Below, piece after piece: positions 36,788-45,670 of a stretch of 64,000 bases of DNA. A program made the position numbers and the translations under genes. The stretch lies in contig CANQNW010000010.1 of NCBI GenBank assembly GCA_947625305.1, positions 1 to 64,000 on the forward strand, in the 5' to 3' direction. The stretch is from Candidatus Gastranaerophilales bacterium. GTDB taxonomy: Bacteria > Cyanobacteriota > Vampirovibrionia > Gastranaerophilales > Gastranaerophilaceae. Under the pieces are notes generated by a model. The model was given only the letters and a program-made list of their open reading frames with translations, ran no database searches and had not been told where the DNA came from. Position 1 is the first letter of the stretch. Every line of letters starts with the position of its first letter.

Positions 36788-38146
36788 TTATGAATTAGAT
36801 TGACTTACAAGAATATTTTTTTTTGATAGATATACAAGGTAACTCAAGGCGCATAAGCTTGTAACGATAGAGGCGCAGGGCGGTGCAATCCCCAGATGAA
36901 ATAATGTCGCAGATGGAATAAAAGTACATAAAATAAAAGCAAGCGGTATCCTAACAGCAAAAGCAGAAAAGATTGAATTTATCGCAGCAAAAGCGGTTCT
37001 TCCGCATCCGAAGAAAAATCCGTTAAGACAGAACACAAAGGGAACAATCAAATAATCAAAACTGAAGGAGCGAAGATATCTTGCGCCTTCATGCAGGACT
37101 GCATCTTCCGTTGAAAATATGGCTATAGCGCTATATGGTGCCGTTTGCTGCCAGATAAAGAACACAGCGCCAAAAGTGAAGGCAAATAGGATAGAAAGTT
37201 TTAAAGCATTAACTGCTCTTTGCATATTACCCGCTCCGAGATTTTGAGCCGTCAAGGCGGTCAATGCCATTGAAAATGAGCCCGCAGGGAGCATCATAAA
37301 AGCATTTAATCTTATAACAGAGCCGTATGCGGCAGAAGCAGCAACCCCCATAGAGTTTGCCAAAGAGAAGAGAAATAAAAAGGATAGCGGGATTAAAGTA
37401 TCCTGCAATGAAAGGGGCAGACCGATTTTAAATAAATCTTTAGCCGTTTGAACATCAAACTTTATTCCCGTAAACTTAAATTTAAAAACGAAATCACCTT
37501 TTCTTAGATAAATAAGCCCTGCGACAACACTTGCAGCCTGAGAAATAACTGTTGCGATTGCAGCGCCTTCAGCACCCATATGAAGCCTGCCTACAAGATA
37601 AATATCAAGAATTATATTCATAAAGCAGGATACGGCAACAAAGTACATAGGCATAACGGAATTGCCAAGCCCTCTCAGGACTGCGCTTATAGCATTATAT
37701 GCGAAGATAAAAACAAGACCCAAAGCGCAGACAAAAATGTAATCTTTAGCGGAGGCAAAGGCTTCTGGCGGAGTGTGAAGCAGATTTAAAAGCTGATTAT
37801 CAAAAATTATAATTATCGAACTGAGAAATACTGCTGCTGCAATAAAACATACCGTCATAGTGTTTATGATTTTAATTATATTAGCATACTCTTTAGCACC
37901 GAAGGCTTTACCTATCAGAACGGTAGCACTTACTGTAAGTCCCGTAATAAAGAAAATAAGGGTCTGCAATAATTGTGAACCTGTTGCTACTGCAGAAACA
38001 ACTGAGCTTGAGCAAAATTTACCTACAATAATTAAATCAGCAGCACCATATAGAGCCTGCAAAAAGTTTGCACCGATATAGGGAAGTGCAAACATCAATA
38101 AGGTTGAAACAAGATTTCCCTTTGTTAAGTCTTTTTGCGAAGTCAT
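36788..38146 (-). CDS. MATE-family multidrug/Na+ antiporter
   Basis: A 452-aa membrane protein with 12 hydrophobic segments. N-terminal signature is LLMFALPYIGANFLQALYGAADLIIVG-like (~15-41), with the repeated second half at ~245-270 (LPLSLQDTLIPLSFLFLFSLANSMG). Family NorM/DinF/MepA-like, exporting cationic drugs or metabolites using Na+ or H+. Substrate unknown. Single gene, upstream spacer shared with the tRNA-Arg(CCT) promoter. Confidence 0.92.
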   Translation of the reverse strand: MTSQKDLTKGNLVSTLLMFALPYIGANFLQALYGAADLIIVGKFCSSSVVSAVATGSQLLQTLIFFITGLTVSATVLIGKAFGAKEYANIIKIINTMTVCFIAAAVFLSSIIIIFDNQLLNLLHTPPEAFASAKDYIFVCALGLVFIFAYNAISAVLRGLGNSVMPMYFVAVSCFMNIILDIYLVGRLHMGAEGAAIATVISQAASVVAGLIYLRKGDFVFKFKFTGIKFDVQTAKDLFKIGLPLSLQDTLIPLSFLFLFSLANSMGVAASAAYGSVIRLNAFMMLPAGSFSMALTALTAQNLGAGNMQRAVNALKLSILFAFTFGAVFFIWQQTAPYSAIAIFSTEDAVLHEGARYLRSFSFDYLIVPFVFCLNGFFFGCGRTAFAAINSIFSAFAVRIPLAFILCTFIPSATLFHLGIAPPCASIVTSLCALSYLVYLSKKNILVSQSNS

Positions 38147-38205
38147 AATATTTCCCGTGTAATTATGATATAATTATACAGTAAAAAATAATAAAAAGGA
38201 TAAAT

Positions 38206-38279
38206 GCCTCTGTAGCTCAGCTGGATAGAGCGCCTCCGTCCTAAGGAGGGCGTCGCACGTTCGAGTCGTGTCAGGGGTA
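38206..38279 (+). tRNA. tRNA-Arg (anticodon CCT)
   Basis: Acceptor GCCTCTG/CAGGGGT (G-U first pair), D-arm AGCTCAGCTGGATAGAGC, anticodon loop GTCCTAA and T-arm GCACG-TTCGAGT-CGTGT. CCA is not encoded. A perfect TATAAT at 38169-38174 is a likely -10 box. ilvA starts 31 bases downstream. Confidence 0.93.
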
Positions 38280-38309
38280 TTTTTTAAACAAATGTATAAA
38301 GGAAAAACC

Positions 38310-39515
38310 ATGATTACATTAGGCAAAGTTAAAGATGCAGCGGAAGTGCTGAAAGATACAATCAGAAAAACAGATTTAATTCATACGCAAAATTTAACGG
38401 AAAATACCGATATATATTTAAAAGTAGAAAACCTTCAAAAGACAGGTTCTTTTAAGGTAAGAGGCGCTGCATATAAAATTGCCAATCTATCGGAAGCGGA
38501 AAAAGCAAAAGGTGTAATTGCATGCTCAGCCGGAAACCACGCACAAGGAGTTGCGCTTGCGTCCAAAAAGAATAACATTAAAGCAACAATCTTTATCCCT
38601 GCGACCGCCCCTATATCTAAAGTTGAAGCGACTAGAAAACTCGGTGCGGAAATAAAACTTATAGACGGTGTTTATGATGATGCTTATAATGCCTGCGTTG
38701 AATACCAAAAACAAACAGGCTCTACTTTTGTACATCCCTTTGATGATGAAGATGTAATTGCCGGTCAAGGCACAATAGGGCTTGAAATTCTTGAACAACT
38801 CCCCGACGTTGATGCCGTTATCGTTCCTATTGGAGGAGGCGGACTTATTGCGGGTGTTGCCTTCGCTATTAAACAAGTTAAACCCGAATGCAAAGTATAT
38901 GGAGTTCAGGCGCAAGGCGCAGGAAGCATGTATCAGTCTTATATCAACAAGAAAATACTTGAATTGCCTGTAGTTCATACATTTGCCGATGGTACAGCCG
39001 TGAAAAAGCCGGGGGCAATTACTTTTGATTTATGCTGTAAATATGTTGATGATATCGTTACCGTATCAGATGACGAGATAGCCTCAGCAATCCTCGCTCT
39101 TATGGAAAAACAAAAGCTTGTAGCGGAAGGCGCGGGCGCATTGAGTGTTGCTGCAGCTATGTTTGATAAACTCCCAATTAAAGATAAAAAGACTGTATGC
39201 CTTATCTCAGGCGGAAATATTGATGTTAACATACTTTCAAGAGTTATTAACAGAGGGCTTTTAAAATCGGGAAGGTTATCTCATCTTACCATTGAACTTT
39301 TGGATAAACCCGGGCAATTAAAAGAAGTTTCCGCTATTATTGCAGACCTCGGCGCCAACGTTATTAGAGTAAGACACAATCAGGGCGGTGAAAATACCGA
39401 TATAAACGATTGCTTCCTTAAAATTTCCATGGAAACCAAAAACTCAGAGCATTTTGAACAAATTCAAAAAGAATTAATAAGACGAGGCTATAAAATTACC
39501 TCTAATGTTCAATAA
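38310..39515 (+). CDS. ilvA: Threonine ammonia-lyase (threonine dehydratase)
   Basis: A 401-aa PLP enzyme converting threonine to 2-oxobutanoate for isoleucine synthesis or threonine catabolism. The PLP-lysine is K49 in GSFKVRGAAYK; the glycine-rich phosphate loop is VPIGGGGLIAG; one C-terminal ACT-like domain (LTIELLDKPGQLKEVSAIIAD) begins at ~325. Such single-ACT enzymes are usual in Gram-positives. AAAGGA precedes the ATG at 38310; the longer reading would begin inside the tRNA and was rejected. Confidence 0.93.
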   Translation: MITLGKVKDAAEVLKDTIRKTDLIHTQNLTENTDIYLKVENLQKTGSFKVRGAAYKIANLSEAEKAKGVIACSAGNHAQGVALASKKNNIKATIFIPATAPISKVEATRKLGAEIKLIDGVYDDAYNACVEYQKQTGSTFVHPFDDEDVIAGQGTIGLEILEQLPDVDAVIVPIGGGGLIAGVAFAIKQVKPECKVYGVQAQGAGSMYQSYINKKILELPVVHTFADGTAVKKPGAITFDLCCKYVDDIVTVSDDEIASAILALMEKQKLVAEGAGALSVAAAMFDKLPIKDKKTVCLISGGNIDVNILSRVINRGLLKSGRLSHLTIELLDKPGQLKEVSAIIADLGANVIRVRHNQGGENTDINDCFLKISMETKNSEHFEQIQKELIRRGYKITSNVQ

Positions 39516-41483
39516 TTACTCTTGAATTACCCACCGTTCAAGTATATCCTGCCCGATATCATCCAAAAATCTTGAGGGTTTGGATAAAACCATATTAGTC
39601 GAATAATCATACATATCAATAGGATATGTTATTGCAAGATGAGTTTTTGCCCTTGTTACGGCAACATACATTAATCTTAATTCTTCATCAAGTTCTTCAT
39701 CCGAATTAAATGAAAACATTGAAGGAAATCTGCCGTCTACTGCGCCTATTATAAACACAGCCTTCCACTCAAGCCCTTTTGCGCTATGGATTGTAGAAAG
39801 AGTTAAATACTCATCCTTATTTGCGCCTTCTTCAACATCCGATACCGAGGTATCAGGAGGCTCTAAAGCAAGGTCGCTTAAAAAATCCTCTAAACTCATA
39901 TACTTTTCGCTCAGATTTAAAAAATGCTCTAAATCCTTCTGACGTTTTGTATAATCATCATACTTATCCTGCAAAATCGGCATATAATAATCAATTACCT
40001 GTCTTACTATTTTTGACGGGTTTAAAATATCCCCTCTCGCCGACTTTATTAAATTGGTCAATTTTATGATACTTTGCGGATTTCTTACGGGCAGATTTTC
40101 TTTTGTTATTTCATTTTCTAAAACCAACACGGGAAGTAATTTATTTGCACTCTGAGCCCCTATACCGTCTAATAGCAGTAATATTCTGTTATAGCTTATA
40201 ATATCCGACGGATTTAATATTACTCTTAAATGCGCAATTATATCCTTTATGTGCGCCGTTTCAATAAACTTCATTCCCCCGAACTTTTTAAAAGGAATCC
40301 CTTTTTTGGCAAGTTCAATTTCTAAATTATATGTCATTCTTGCACTTCGAGCCAATACACATATATCATTCAGAGGAATATTTTCTTCCTCGGATAATTC
40401 AAGAACTCTCTGCGAAATAAATTCAGCCTCGGTTTTCATATCCGCTGCACAGATTAAAGCAGGTTTTATCGGACTTTCTATTGTTGAAAAAAGTGTTTTT
40501 GTATATTTTTCCTTCGCCTTTAAAAGAATTTCATTTGCAAGCGCCAAAATATTCCCCGAACTTCTGTAATTCTGCTCAAGTTTAATTATTTTTGTGTTTT
40601 CAAATAATAAAGGAAAGTCCAAAATGTTTTTAAAATTAGCGCCTCTAAATGAATAAATACTCTGCGAATCATCCCCCACCGCCATTACATTATTATGCTC
40701 CGAGGCTAAAAGCTTTATAATCTGCGCTTGGATAGTATTAGTATCCTGATATTCATCTACCATTATATATTTATATTGATTAGATAATTTCTTTCTTACA
40801 TCAGGCTTACATTCTAAGAGGGTTCTTAAGTACAAAAGCAAGTCATCATAATCAAGAATAGAATTTTTTCTTTTATAAATATTATATTGATTTATAATTT
40901 CGTTAATTTTTTCGGTGCAATGGGCAAATTGAGAATATTCCTTTTCAATTACTTCATCAGAGGGGATATTTTTATTTACGGATTTTGAATATATATCTAA
41001 AATAGTACCTTTTTTGGGAAATCTTTTTTCCTGCTTTGCTATTATATTTGAGCGGATATGATTAATTATATCCTCGCTGTCAGTTCTGTCCGTTATTGTG
41101 AAATTATTTTGGAGTTCAAGATAAGACGAATATTTTCTGAGTATCAAGTTTGCAAAGGCATGGAAGGTTCCGCCTTCTACATCATCACATCTTGAATCCA
41201 ATACCATAGAAGCCCTTGAGAGCATTTCCCTTGAAGCTTTTTTGGTAAATGTCAAAAGAAGTATATTTTTCGGACTTACCCCGTCTTCTATAAGCCTTGC
41301 AACTCTGTATGTTAAGGTCTTTGTTTTGCCAGAGCCCGCCCCTGCTATAACAAGAATAGCGCCTTCCTTTTGAATAACAGCCTCTAATTGCGCAGGATTA
41401 AGCTCTTTTTCATAATCAACCTTATATGTATTTGTCGTTTCTACCTTTTTAAGGGTATATTTTTTTACGGTCACATTATCCAT
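39516..41483 (-). CDS. UvrD/PcrA-type ATP-dependent helicase
   Basis: A 655-aa SF1A 3'-5' helicase. Motifs in order: Q motif LNPAQLEAV, Walker A AGAGSGKT, TFTKKASREM, Walker B VDEYQDTN, GDDSQSIYSFRGA, QNYRS, LSTIHSAKGLEW and VAVTRAKTHL. It lacks a nuclease domain. The ATG at 41483 lies 7 bases after the stop of the kinase gene, so it is the third gene of the response regulator-kinase-helicase operon. A role in repair or replication is expected; the association with a two-component pair is unusual. Confidence 0.93.
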   Translation of the reverse strand: MDNVTVKKYTLKKVETTNTYKVDYEKELNPAQLEAVIQKEGAILVIAGAGSGKTKTLTYRVARLIEDGVSPKNILLLTFTKKASREMLSRASMVLDSRCDDVEGGTFHAFANLILRKYSSYLELQNNFTITDRTDSEDIINHIRSNIIAKQEKRFPKKGTILDIYSKSVNKNIPSDEVIEKEYSQFAHCTEKINEIINQYNIYKRKNSILDYDDLLLYLRTLLECKPDVRKKLSNQYKYIMVDEYQDTNTIQAQIIKLLASEHNNVMAVGDDSQSIYSFRGANFKNILDFPLLFENTKIIKLEQNYRSSGNILALANEILLKAKEKYTKTLFSTIESPIKPALICAADMKTEAEFISQRVLELSEEENIPLNDICVLARSARMTYNLEIELAKKGIPFKKFGGMKFIETAHIKDIIAHLRVILNPSDIISYNRILLLLDGIGAQSANKLLPVLVLENEITKENLPVRNPQSIIKLTNLIKSARGDILNPSKIVRQVIDYYMPILQDKYDDYTKRQKDLEHFLNLSEKYMSLEDFLSDLALEPPDTSVSDVEEGANKDEYLTLSTIHSAKGLEWKAVFIIGAVDGRFPSMFSFNSDEELDEELRLMYVAVTRAKTHLAITYPIDMYDYSTNMVLSKPSRFLDDIGQDILERWVIQE

Positions 41484-41490
41484 ATAACTA

Positions 41491-42741
41491 TTATACCTTG
41501 ATTTCAAAAACAGTTTCGTTTTCGTCTGAAGATACAAGCCTTATATCCCCGCCCGTTGCCTCAAGCTGTTTTTTACATATATAAAGTCCTGCACCCGAGC
41601 CGTTTTCTTTGGTCGTAAAATCAAGATTAAATATTTTTTCCTTTATGTCTTCGGGGATTTTCTCTCCGTTATTGGAAATTCTTATATAGGCTCTATTATT
41701 TTCAATTCGGGCTGTGACAACTATTTTACAACCTTCTTTAGAAGCATCTATAGCATTAAATATAACATTTGTAACTGCGCACTCTATATGGGTTTTATCG
41801 GCACTAATAACCTTATCTTCAAGATTATCAGCAATAATTTCAACACCCTTGCTTTTTGCCTTCTCTTCGCACAAAAGAATTGAAGATAAAATAGTTCGCT
41901 TTAAATTTAACTCAGTAACATTGGGTGCGGATAAACACCTTAAATTGTTTATTAAATCAGACATTGTCTGCGAGGCTTTTTTTATATTATTTATTGCATT
42001 TGTAACGGAATTTTTTGTTTCACTGTCAAAAGAAACATTTTCCAGTCTTTTTTCTATTATTCTTGAATATAAATTTATGACGGATAAATTGTTTTTAATT
42101 TCATGAGCCGTAAACTTAGCATTTTCACTAACCGCTTGAGCGGTTTTATAAACCTCGTCTTCTATCCCCGCCATATTATTTTTTTCGGCATTAGAAAACA
42201 ATAATTCGTTATTTCTGTCATTTAAAATATCTGCCAGCGCTCTTATTGACTGATTAAAAATTGAATTTTCACGGCGGTCTGGACTGTATTTTAAAAGTAT
42301 ATTTTTTAAATCCTTTTTCGAGTTATCCTGTATTACTTTAACTATTTCCGCTATCTTTTTTGAGTTATATAACAAGCAAAGTTCAGTATAATCTTTATTT
42401 TGGCAGGTTGAATAATCCCAAATTAAAACGGAAGTATATCTTTGACCTAATACAACCATAAACTCAGTTGTATCCCATATATTTTCAAGTTCAGAGTTTT
42501 CTGTTCCTTCTATTAAAGAAGAAAAACTGACTATTTCAGCCCCGGAAAACATTAATCTTTTTAATAAAGATTCTCGTCCCTCAGTATTTAACAGCCTTAA
42601 TAATACACAAGCCTCAAATTTTTGATTGGATATTACAGGCTCTAATATCGCACGAAAAAGACCATTTACGGTCTTTTCGTGATATTCCTTTTCGGAGTTG
42701 TCATATATAAATTTCTTAAGTGTGTTAAACCTGTTTTTCAT
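41491..42741 (-). CDS. Soluble sensor histidine kinase
   Basis: A 416-aa kinase with no membrane segment. The N-terminal ~205 residues are an unrecognised input region with a Cys-rich helix. The phosphoacceptor His is in TAHEIKNNLSVI (residue 213 from this ATG), then the ATPase N box NVIFNAIDAS and the G boxes GSGAGLYIC. An upstream TTG gives six more codons, but the ATG sits 7 bases after the response-regulator stop. It probably phosphorylates the response regulator encoded just upstream. The cue is unknown. Confidence 0.9.
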   Translation of the reverse strand: MKNRFNTLKKFIYDNSEKEYHEKTVNGLFRAILEPVISNQKFEACVLLRLLNTEGRESLLKRLMFSGAEIVSFSSLIEGTENSELENIWDTTEFMVVLGQRYTSVLIWDYSTCQNKDYTELCLLYNSKKIAEIVKVIQDNSKKDLKNILLKYSPDRRENSIFNQSIRALADILNDRNNELLFSNAEKNNMAGIEDEVYKTAQAVSENAKFTAHEIKNNLSVINLYSRIIEKRLENVSFDSETKNSVTNAINNIKKASQTMSDLINNLRCLSAPNVTELNLKRTILSSILLCEEKAKSKGVEIIADNLEDKVISADKTHIECAVTNVIFNAIDASKEGCKIVVTARIENNRAYIRISNNGEKIPEDIKEKIFNLDFTTKENGSGAGLYICKKQLEATGGDIRLVSSDENETVFEIKV

Positions 42742-42748
42742 AAACTGA

Positions 42749-43456
42749 TTATATAGCAATTTTTAATTTTTTTCTATTATTAAATCCGTTATTTATTGCA
42801 TATAAAACAGCCTGTGTTCTGTCTGAAACCTGAAGTTTTTGGAATATATTGTTAACGTGCGTTTTTACCGTAGTATCACTTATAAATAATTCCTTAGCAA
42901 CATCTTTATAAGTATACCCTTGAGTTAACAATCCTAAAACTTCTTCTTCTCTTTGAGTTAAATATTGAAGGAGAGTTTCTGATGCAGGAGCTGCCTTTGA
43001 TTCTTCTTTAAATGTTTTTTGGAAGTATTCAAAAAATCTGGAGGACAACCCTGACGGCAGATACACTTTCCCTTGCATTACTTCTTCAATTGCATACATC
43101 AACTGCGCTGATGCCATCGTCTTTAATATATACCCTTTTGCCCCTATTTTCATTGCTCTAAAAATTAAGTCAGGGTCGTCATATCCTGTTAATGCTATTA
43201 TTTTTGTATTAAGTTCAAGTCTTTCTATTTCGCTTATCGCCGTTAAGCCGTCTTTATCAGGCATACTGATATCCATTAAAACTATATCAGGCTGATATTT
43301 CTTTACTAGATTAATCGCAATATTTGCATTAGTCGCTGTCGCGATTACATCAAAATTGCTCTCGAGATTTATTAATTCCCTGATTCCCATAAGATGTTCA
43401 TAATTGTCATCTACAAGAATTACTTTAACTTTTTTTGTAAAATCTACTCTTCTCAT
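42749..43456 (-). CDS. NarL/FixJ-type response regulator
   Basis: A 235-aa regulator. The receiver domain has acidic pair DD (16-17), phospho-Asp62 in VLMDISMPDKDG, and Lys in YILKTMA. The output is a LuxR-type HTH (LTQREEEVLGLLTQGYTYKD; ISDTTVKTHVNNIFQKLQV). TTAGGTG lies before the ATG at 43456; the GTG two codons upstream was rejected. It leads the operon with the histidine kinase and helicase genes. Targets unknown. Confidence 0.93.
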   Translation of the reverse strand: MRRVDFTKKVKVILVDDNYEHLMGIRELINLESNFDVIATATNANIAINLVKKYQPDIVLMDISMPDKDGLTAISEIERLELNTKIIALTGYDDPDLIFRAMKIGAKGYILKTMASAQLMYAIEEVMQGKVYLPSGLSSRFFEYFQKTFKEESKAAPASETLLQYLTQREEEVLGLLTQGYTYKDVAKELFISDTTVKTHVNNIFQKLQVSDRTQAVLYAINNGFNNRKKLKIAI

Positions 43457-43608
43457 ATACACACCTAAGCTCCCTGTATTTCATGCCCTACATTTTCATA
43501 TTACATACCCGGCATGCTCATCTCATCCACACAAAGATTTATAAATCTATGCAAAAAGATTGATTTTGGCATTAATCTTTAGATGTAGAAAATCTCCAAA
43601 ATACTTAT

Positions 43609-43644
43609 AAAAAGAGAGATTGAAATATCAACCTCTCTTTTTTT
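43609..43644 (-). terminator. Intrinsic terminator of the CpaE/CpaF-like operon
   Basis: On the minus strand GAGAGGTTGA pairs with TCAATCTCTC (ten pairs, one G-U) around TATT, followed by TTTTT. It lies 25 bases after the stop of the gene at 43669. The rest of 43457-43668 holds no other recognised feature. Confidence 0.85.
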
Positions 43645-43668
43645 AATTTTAATTCATATAAAGTATTT

Positions 43669-44487
43669 TTATACCGTTTCTTTCTTTTTTCTAATCTTTT
43701 CTCTTAATAACTTATACTTATTTACAGGTTTTATATCTTCTTCAATATTTTCTTGTACTTCTTCAAATTCCTGCTCGTTATTATTTTCTTGTTCTTCATC
43801 AAGGATATTATATACTTCTACGTCATCTGTCATCGGGATATCATCAATTTCGACCTCCGCTTGAACAGTTTTATCTGTCACTTCTTCATTAATAACCGAT
43901 TTCTCTTCATAAATCAGCTTTTCATTTATAATTTCATTATTTTCATAATAAATTTTTTCAGCATTTGAAATTTCAAACAAACCATCATCATTTCTTACAA
44001 CATTTAATATAACGCAAGATGCAAGAGCCAGCATGTGTTCTGCATTTTCACCGCTTAAATTGGGGCATTCCAGCAATAATGATATTTTTAAACTTTCAAA
44101 TACATTTACAAACGATTTTAGACTAACTCCGAAAACAAATGTTTTATATCCTTCAATTATATATTTAAATATATTTATAATTTCACTTATGGAAGGTTCC
44201 GGGATTATTATTTTATGAGCGGACGAATACTTTAAATCATCACCCGCTTGGGTAATTATTTCAACTGATTCATTTTTAATAAATTCTCTTATATAATTAC
44301 AAGCAATATATCTGTCAACATCTTTTGCACAGGCAAGAATTATATTATTATCACCATTTAGTGAATCTTTTATTATTTTTTCAATTTTCTCATTTTTTAC
44401 AAATATATCCGATTCTTTTTTTAATTCGACTATACCTGCACTAAAATCCTTTTTCCCTGCTTTAACTATTCGTTCTCTTAAATTCAT
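43669..44487 (-). CDS. Degenerate CpaF/TadA-like ATPase relic with acidic tail
   Basis: A 272-aa protein. Residues ~30-185 follow the order of the C-terminal half of CpaF/TadA secretion ATPases: a strand-turn where Walker A should be (NNIILACAKDVDRYIACNYI, no GxxGxGKT), a segment like the Asp box (FKYIIEGYKTFVFGVSLKSF), and the closing ALASCVILNVVRNDDGLFEI. Catalytic residues are missing. The last ~90 residues are highly acidic, ending in a basic tip. It starts 1 base after the CpaE-like stop, so the two are co-translated. The assignment is tentative; it may be a structural partner. Confidence 0.45.
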   Translation of the reverse strand: MNLRERIVKAGKKDFSAGIVELKKESDIFVKNEKIEKIIKDSLNGDNNIILACAKDVDRYIACNYIREFIKNESVEIITQAGDDLKYSSAHKIIIPEPSISEIINIFKYIIEGYKTFVFGVSLKSFVNVFESLKISLLLECPNLSGENAEHMLALASCVILNVVRNDDGLFEISNAEKIYYENNEIINEKLIYEEKSVINEEVTDKTVQAEVEIDDIPMTDDVEVYNILDEEQENNNEQEFEEVQENIEEDIKPVNKYKLLREKIRKKKETV

Positions 44488-45612
44488 TTATTTATCACTA
44501 TCTATCATGTACTTTGCCAATTCTTTATATTTTTTTGAAATATCAAGGTCAGGATTAATTTCATCAATCGTAACACCTTTATCAAAAGCCTTATTTGCAG
44601 ATATGTAATTTTTGGGAATTTTTGAAAATATCGGTCTTCCCATTAAGCCTTCAAGTTTATTCAATATTGTTTCATCTTTTTCTTCTTTATATTTGTTTAA
44701 AATTACTCTGACATTTTTATCTTTTAATTTTAATTGCATAACAGCACTGTCTGTATTTTCTGCCATGGCAAAACTGGGCTCGATAACCAGATAAACAAAA
44801 TCTGCATTATTTGTTATTACTTCATCGGCTGTACCTAATGAACTGTCATTGTCAATAATTATATATTTAAAATATTTTTTTAATATTGAAAAGAATGTAC
44901 TTATTTGAGATTCTTCAATTTCCTGGTTAACATTTGAACACATACCGGTTCCCAATATATGCAATGAAGTATCCTGATATTTAATAAGCTGAGAAAGCAT
45001 TTCAGGAGCATTCTCTTCATTTAATGTGTTTACATATTGAATGGTTGTGTAATATACCGTTTGACGTAATATTTGAAATATATCGGTAAGATTATTGTTA
45101 AAATCAACAAGAAGAACTTTTTCCTTTGTCAATTGTGCGAGCTGTTTTGCAAGATTTAATGCGAAAAATGTCTTCCCGACACCTTTTGTAATTGAAATTA
45201 CAGAATATATTTTCGATTGCATATTTTTATCCTTTATGTTTATTTCATTATAATAAATTTTTTGAAGTGAATTTAAAAATTCCGATTTAATAAGCGGTTT
45301 AATCAGAAAATCTTTTGCTCCGCATCTTAGCGCCTTTACTTGTACATCCGTTGATTTATCATAGGAAATTATTATTAATTTATTATTCCTATTATGAGCA
45401 ATTTTTTTCAGAATTTCAATATTTTTTGTAATTGTTTTATTAATATTAATAATTATAATTTTTTTGGTATCGTCAGATGGAATTATATTGGCATCAAATT
45501 CAGTAAAATAAGCAAATTCATAAGAAAAAGTTATTTCACTAAGGTAACTTTCAACAAGGGTTTTAGTTACTAATTCATCATCGAATAAAAATATTGAAAC
45601 CTTATTTTCCAT
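44488..45612 (-). CDS. CpaE-like protein (receiver-like domain plus ParA/MinD ATPase)
   Basis: A 374-aa protein. Residues 1-125 are a receiver-like domain without the phospho-Asp (the strand end reads IIIININKT, Asn in place of Asp). Residues ~135-374 are a deviant-Walker ParA/MinD ATPase; the P-loop is ITKGVGKTFF (141-150), where the usual KGGVGKT signature lysine is shifted by one, and LLVDFNNN is the switch. This layout is that of CpaE/TadZ, which positions Tad/Flp pili. No pilus genes follow; the next gene is a CpaF-like relic. It diverges from trmFO. Confidence 0.75.
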   Translation of the reverse strand: MENKVSIFLFDDELVTKTLVESYLSEITFSYEFAYFTEFDANIIPSDDTKKIIIININKTITKNIEILKKIAHNRNNKLIIISYDKSTDVQVKALRCGAKDFLIKPLIKSEFLNSLQKIYYNEINIKDKNMQSKIYSVISITKGVGKTFFALNLAKQLAQLTKEKVLLVDFNNNLTDIFQILRQTVYYTTIQYVNTLNEENAPEMLSQLIKYQDTSLHILGTGMCSNVNQEIEESQISTFFSILKKYFKYIIIDNDSSLGTADEVITNNADFVYLVIEPSFAMAENTDSAVMQLKLKDKNVRVILNKYKEEKDETILNKLEGLMGRPIFSKIPKNYISANKAFDKGVTIDEINPDLDISKKYKELAKYMIDSDK

Positions 45613-45670
45613 ATACCCATTTTACTATAAAATTTAACACATGGTTTAATTTTTATGTAATAATAAAGAT

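Noticed and set aside
36788-38146. A riboswitch for the MATE gene
   Set aside because: No leader space: the start lies next to the tRNA promoter.
38268-38309. An ilvA start inside the tRNA
   Set aside because: AAAGGA precedes the ATG at 38310, which also matches the family N-terminus.
41491-41537. Helicase start inside the kinase gene
   Set aside because: The ATG at 41483, 7 bases after the kinase stop, fits better; the longer reading lies in another gene.
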